From an uncultured Propionibacteriaceae bacterium (GTDB lineage: Bacteria > Actinomycetota > Actinomycetes > Propionibacteriales > Propionibacteriaceae): DNA of 7,591 nucleotides. A model generated the notes under the pieces. The model was not told the DNA's origin, did no database searches, and saw only the letters and a program-made list of their open reading frames with translations. The translations under genes and the position numbers were made by a program. The stretch covers positions 1-7,591 of the forward strand of contig CAMQXE010000056.1 of the NCBI GenBank assembly GCA_947038745.1, written 5' to 3'. Positions within the stretch are counted from its first letter, which is position 1. The number at the start of each line of letters is the position of its first letter. Below are positions 6,048 to 7,591 of this stretch, in pieces.

Positions 6048-7367
6048 TTACTTGAGGAAGCCCTCGTAATGTCGCTGCTGTAGCTGGCTTTCGATCTGCT
6101 TGACCGTATCCAACCCGACACCGACCATGATCAGAATCGACGTACCACCGAAGGGGAACTTACCTTGAGCGCCAATGACGTAATACGCAAATGTCGGGAT
6201 CAAGGCGATGAGACCCAGATAAAGCGCGCCCGGCGCCGTTAAACGCGAAAGCACGTGTGAGAGATAGTTCTCTGTCATGCGGCCTGCGCGGATACCGGGG
6301 ATAAAACCACCGTACTTCTTCATGTTGTCCGAAATCTCTACCGGATCAAACGTGATCGATACATAGAAGTAGCAGAAGAACACAATGAGTAAGAAGTATG
6401 CAACGTTGTACCACAGCGAATCAGTGCCATTCTTCATGAAGTGCGCTGAGATCCACTTTGCCGCGGCAGTATTAGGAGCAAACTGCGAGTACAGCATGGG
6501 GATATAAAGCATCGACGAAGCAAAGATAACCGGGATGACGCCAGACTGATTCACCTTCAAGGGAATGTAGGTGGTCGAACCGCCAACGAGCCGACGCCCC
6601 ACCATGCGCTTTGCGTACTGTACTGGGATTCGACGCTGTGCCTGCTCCATGAAAATAACAGCCAGCATGACCAATAGACCGATAGCAATGACGAGCAAGA
6701 AGATGACCCAGCCATGATCACGCGAAGACTGGCGCATTTGCTTGATGCCCCACAGCGAAGCTGGGAACTGTGCAGCGATCTGGGTGAAGATCATGATGGA
6801 CATACCGTTGCCCACGCCGCGCTCAGTGATGAGCTCGCCCATCCACATCACGATTGACGTACCAGCGGTCATGGTGAGGATCATCACGATGATCGGGAAG
6901 ATACGGGTGCTGTAGAGCACACCTGTACAACCACGGAAGAGCTGATCGTTAGCAGCAAGAGTGACGAAAGCCGTCGCATTTAGTACAGCGAGAACCAACG
7001 TGAGGTAGCGCGTGTACTGCGTGATCTTGGTCTGCCCAGCAGCGCCTTCCTTCTTCAATGCCTCTAGGTGAGGCACGACGACGGTAAGTAGCTGCAAGAT
7101 AATCGAGCTGGTGATGTACGGCATGATGCCCAGCGCGAAGATCGCAAGCTGGAGCAACGCACCACCTGAGAACAGGTTGATCATTGAGTACAAACCGGCG
7201 GTATCACCCTGCTCGGCGATCTTGCGACATGCGTTGACCTGCTGGAGGTTAACGTTTGGGGCAGGGATCATCGAGCCGAGGCGGAAAACTGCGAGAACGA
7301 AGAGGGTGAACAGAATCTTCTTGCGCAGGTCCGGTGTGCGGAACGCATTGGCGAAGCCGGCGAGCAC
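6048..7367 (-). CDS. secY: Preprotein translocase channel subunit SecY
   Basis: Pore-forming subunit of the SecYEG translocon, which moves unfolded preproteins across the membrane with SecA and inserts membrane proteins. From the chosen GTG it has 439 residues and about ten membrane segments, normal for actinobacteria. Recognisable parts, in order, are the N-terminal AFRTPDLRKK, the family signature around FALGIMPYITSSIILQLL, the cytoplasmic loop ITERGVGNGMSIMIF, the basic loop KRMVGRRLVGGSTTYIPLKV, and FDPVEISDNMKKYGGFIPG followed by RAGRMTENYL. GTG 7367 is preferred because MLAGFANAFRTP is the usual start in actinobacteria and AAAGAAGG sits 5 nt upstream. In-frame ATG 7394 and TTG 7400 would only add residues that encode this ribosome site. 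It heads the secY-adk-map unit; the normal upstream neighbour rplO is absent. Confidence 0.96.
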   Translation of the reverse strand: MLAGFANAFRTPDLRKKILFTLFVLAVFRLGSMIPAPNVNLQQVNACRKIAEQGDTAGLYSMINLFSGGALLQLAIFALGIMPYITSSIILQLLTVVVPHLEALKKEGAAGQTKITQYTRYLTLVLAVLNATAFVTLAANDQLFRGCTGVLYSTRIFPIIVMILTMTAGTSIVMWMGELITERGVGNGMSIMIFTQIAAQFPASLWGIKQMRQSSRDHGWVIFLLVIAIGLLVMLAVIFMEQAQRRIPVQYAKRMVGRRLVGGSTTYIPLKVNQSGVIPVIFASSMLYIPMLYSQFAPNTAAAKWISAHFMKNGTDSLWYNVAYFLLIVFFCYFYVSITFDPVEISDNMKKYGGFIPGIRAGRMTENYLSHVLSRLTAPGALYLGLIALIPTFAYYVIGAQGKFPFGGTSILIMVGVGLDTVKQIESQLQQRHYEGFLK

Positions 7368-7372
7368 GCTGA

Positions 7373-7385
7373 CCTTCTTTCCTTC
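7373..7385 (-). promoter_or_regulatory. Ribosome binding site of secY
   Basis: GAAGGAAAGAAGG on the minus strand ends 5 nt before GTG 7367. It supports the shorter SecY start over ATG 7394, whose own upstream sequence (CCTATTTGTCC) has no Shine-Dalgarno match. Confidence 0.7.
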
Positions 7386-7402
7386 GGCGGGCATGGACAA
7401 AT

Positions 7403-7430
7403 AGGATACCGACGGCGGTATCTCGTTCAG
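7403..7430 (-). promoter_or_regulatory. Candidate promoter of secY-adk-map with an overlapping palindrome
   Basis: On the minus strand, CTGAAC (7425-7430) and TATCCT (7403-7408) are 16 bp apart. The second fits the TANNNT -10 pattern common in actinobacteria. Transcription would start near 7396, about 28 nt before GTG 7367. A dyad with 7-bp arms and a 4-bp centre (GATACCG-N4-CGGTATC, 7405-7422) covers the spacer and part of the -10 box and could be an operator. Inference from pattern only. Confidence 0.4.
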
Positions 7431-7462
7431 CCTACCAAGTCCGCAAGCGAATAGAGAACTCC

Positions 7463-7591
7463 CTAGCCCCTAAGAATGAGATCCGCTAGTTTCTGAGGCT
7501 GATTTTGAGCCCAATGAACCTGCTCTTGTTCGGCCCAGAAATCCCAATGGGGACGAAAAACATCTCCATCGCGAGCTAATGCACGCTCTTT
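7463..7591 (-). CDS. Probable uridine kinase / P-loop ATPase, C-terminal fragment
   Basis: The frame is open from the right edge of the window to TAG at 7463-7465, giving 42 residues. The piece RALARDGDVFRPHWDFWAEQ, followed by a helical tail ending ADLILRG, resembles the C-terminus of actinobacterial uridine-kinase-type P-loop proteins, which phosphorylate uridine or cytidine in pyrimidine salvage. This rests on remembered motif style; the P-loop itself lies outside the window. The stop is 95 nt from the secY start on the same strand. The spacer has a candidate promoter but no convincing terminator, so read-through into secY is possible. The reading frame is well supported, the product name less so. 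Confidence 0.6.
   Translation of the reverse strand, partial: KERALARDGDVFRPHWDFWAEQEQVHWAQNQPQKLADLILRG

Noticed and set aside
6029..6121. Upstream extension of adk by 31 residues
   Set aside because: Would overlap secY by 74 nt, adds residues unlike any adenylate kinase, and ATG 6028 gives the conserved N-terminus.
1..7591. CRISPR array, tRNA, rRNA, insertion sequence, phage or defence genes
   Set aside because: No regularly spaced repeats, cloverleaf, transposase motif or phage/defence domain was seen on either strand.

Overview
The window looks like chromosomal DNA of a moderate-GC actinobacterium. The SecY N-terminus (AFRTPDLRKK), the short-lid adenylate kinase, the style of the PdxS/PdxT sequences and the uridine-kinase-like fragment at the right edge all read as actinobacterial. 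Something near Actinomycetaceae (Arcanobacterium or Trueperella-like) is my best guess. That is inference from remembered protein style, not from a search.

Left part (1-2740): an unrecognised helical protein on the minus strand ends inside a strong hairpin. Across a 98-bp divergent intergenic region lies a plus-strand APC-family amino acid permease with a textbook ribosome binding site, closed by a 13-bp GC-rich hairpin. Between that hairpin and pdxT is the decayed, frameshifted C-terminal part of a GNAT acetyltransferase on the plus strand. Its old stop codon overlaps the pdxT stop codon.

Right part (2988-7591, all minus strand, transcribed right to left): the 3' end of a probable uridine kinase, then secY-adk-map with gaps of 19 and 6 nt, then a 126-nt spacer with a hairpin, then pdxS-pdxT joined by a GTGA overlap. 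SecY is the protein-export channel, Adk balances adenine nucleotides and Map removes N-terminal methionine. PdxS and PdxT form the two-subunit PLP synthase. In most actinobacteria secY-adk-map lies between rplO and infA in the ribosomal-protein cluster. Here the flanks are a kinase gene and pdxST, so the trio is detached from that cluster.

The most surprising observation is in PdxS. The otherwise well-conserved protein has Asn84 where the family has its catalytic lysine (Lys81 of the B. subtilis enzyme), and Asn87 where the family has Ile or Val. The second active-site lysine, the catalytic Asp and the whole PdxT triad are kept. Either this PdxS is inactive or altered, or the two codons need re-sequencing. 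I saw no CRISPR array, tRNA, rRNA, insertion sequence or phage gene. No new multigene defence or mobile system is supported by this window.
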